Assembly (NCBI RefSeq): GCF_000247695.1
Contig: NW_004624734.1
Span: 7,396,690-7,460,689 of the forward strand
Length of the DNA stretch: 64,000 bases
Origin: Heterocephalus glaber
Taxonomy: Eukaryota > Chordata > Mammalia > Rodentia > Bathyergidae
Reading direction: 5' to 3'
Shown: in pieces, positions 63,576 to 64,000 of the stretch
How the letters are laid out: every line of letters begins with the position of its first letter
Position numbering within the stretch: the first letter of the stretch is position 1
The notes under the pieces: generated by a model
Database searches by the model: none
Told to the model about the DNA's origin: nothing
Seen by the model: the letters and a program-made list of their open reading frames with translations, nothing else
Program-made: the position numbers and the translations under genes

Positions 63576-64000
63576 GCCTGTCTTACTCTGAGGCCCGCGA
63601 CTGCCCTCCTGCTGCTCCTGAAGTCACCTGTGTGAACGATTCAAGTCTTGACATAATCATCACAGAACTGGGACTCAGCAATCACTCAGTTCTAGAACTC
63701 TGGTGTGCAGAGACCCCTCACTGCCTACCCAAAGCAATGCAACAAATTATCAAGATCTCCCCATGCTGGGCACCTTTCCATACATCCCAGGGCAACAGAT
63801 ACCAGTAAACTCATTCTCTGACCTAAAGCAGCTCACTGGTAACTTGAATCAGACAGCTGGACAGAGCTTTGACCATCACCAAAAGTCATGCGTGAAGAAA
63901 GATGGGAAGAGAAAGAAGGGGTCCATTCTGCCTGGATGTATGGCTGGCTTTTGTTGGAGCTGGGTTTAGCAAGTCACTGGAGGAAGGGTGGACAAGGCCT
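63576..64000. other. Unique sequence to the window end
   Basis: No repeat landmark. An 88-codon plus-strand frame (63703-63969) is unrecognised. Confidence 0.45.

Overview
This window is vertebrate nuclear DNA, almost certainly from a rodent. The sign is its SINE content. About two dozen B1 elements (7SL-derived, most with the 29-bp internal duplication) are mixed with tRNA-Ala-derived ID elements and fused B1-dID elements. I see no B2 or B4-type muroid SINE, so a non-muroid rodent is likely. The ID copies share an unusual variant (GGTTCTGCCGCCTGCC where the familiar rodent ID has GGTAGAGCGCTTGCC, ending CCCTGGTACC). I associate this with a castorimorph such as beaver, but that is a guess from memory.

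I found no protein-coding gene of the host that I can support. There is no exon chain, no recognisable host protein and no structural RNA gene other than ID SINEs. Nearly all open frames are chance frames, many of them lying in repeats. The window reads as intergenic DNA or a long intron: old and young transposons set in moderately GC-rich sequence, plus several AT/TAAT-rich blocks that have the look of conserved non-coding (enhancer-type) DNA.

Layout. 1-2630: the 5' half of a LINE-1 on the minus strand (5' UTR plus decayed ORF1). 2.6-12 kb: SINEs, a TGGA minisatellite, MaLR LTR pieces, old L1, and an L1 3' end on the minus strand. 12-19 kb: nested and opposed B1 copies, MaLR LTRs, an L1 fragment, and an AT-rich block with two adjacent fold-back inverted repeats (18.66-19.0 kb). 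20-27 kb: SINEs, microsatellites, and GC-rich sequence leading to an orphan CpG island at about 26.89-27.40 kb. 27.7-29.6 kb: an L1 ORF2 tail, MaLR, MIR, and a tiny hAT-like MITE. 30-36 kb: a possible regulatory block, a second CpG-rich block (33.36-33.96 kb), and two MER2/Tigger-like DNA transposons. 36.3-38.7 kb: an old L1 on the minus strand carrying SINEs. 40-52 kb: MIR, L2 and MaLR relics, a candidate regulatory block at 45.3-45.8 kb, and unique GC-rich sequence. 52-59 kb: three AT-rich candidate conserved blocks (52.2-52.8, 54.2-54.75, 58.3-58.7 kb). 59-64 kb: old L1M fragments in both orientations, a strong CTCF-like core at 60.86 kb, a MaLR LTR, a MER5A-like hAT relic and MIR.

I did not find an undescribed multi-gene system here. 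The items most worth a second look are the L1 head with YY1-like and CTCF-like sites, the double fold-back at 18.7-19.0 kb, the orphan CpG island, the hAT-like MITE, and the candidate conserved blocks. Repeat names come from recognition by eye, so boundaries are approximate and subfamily names are tentative.
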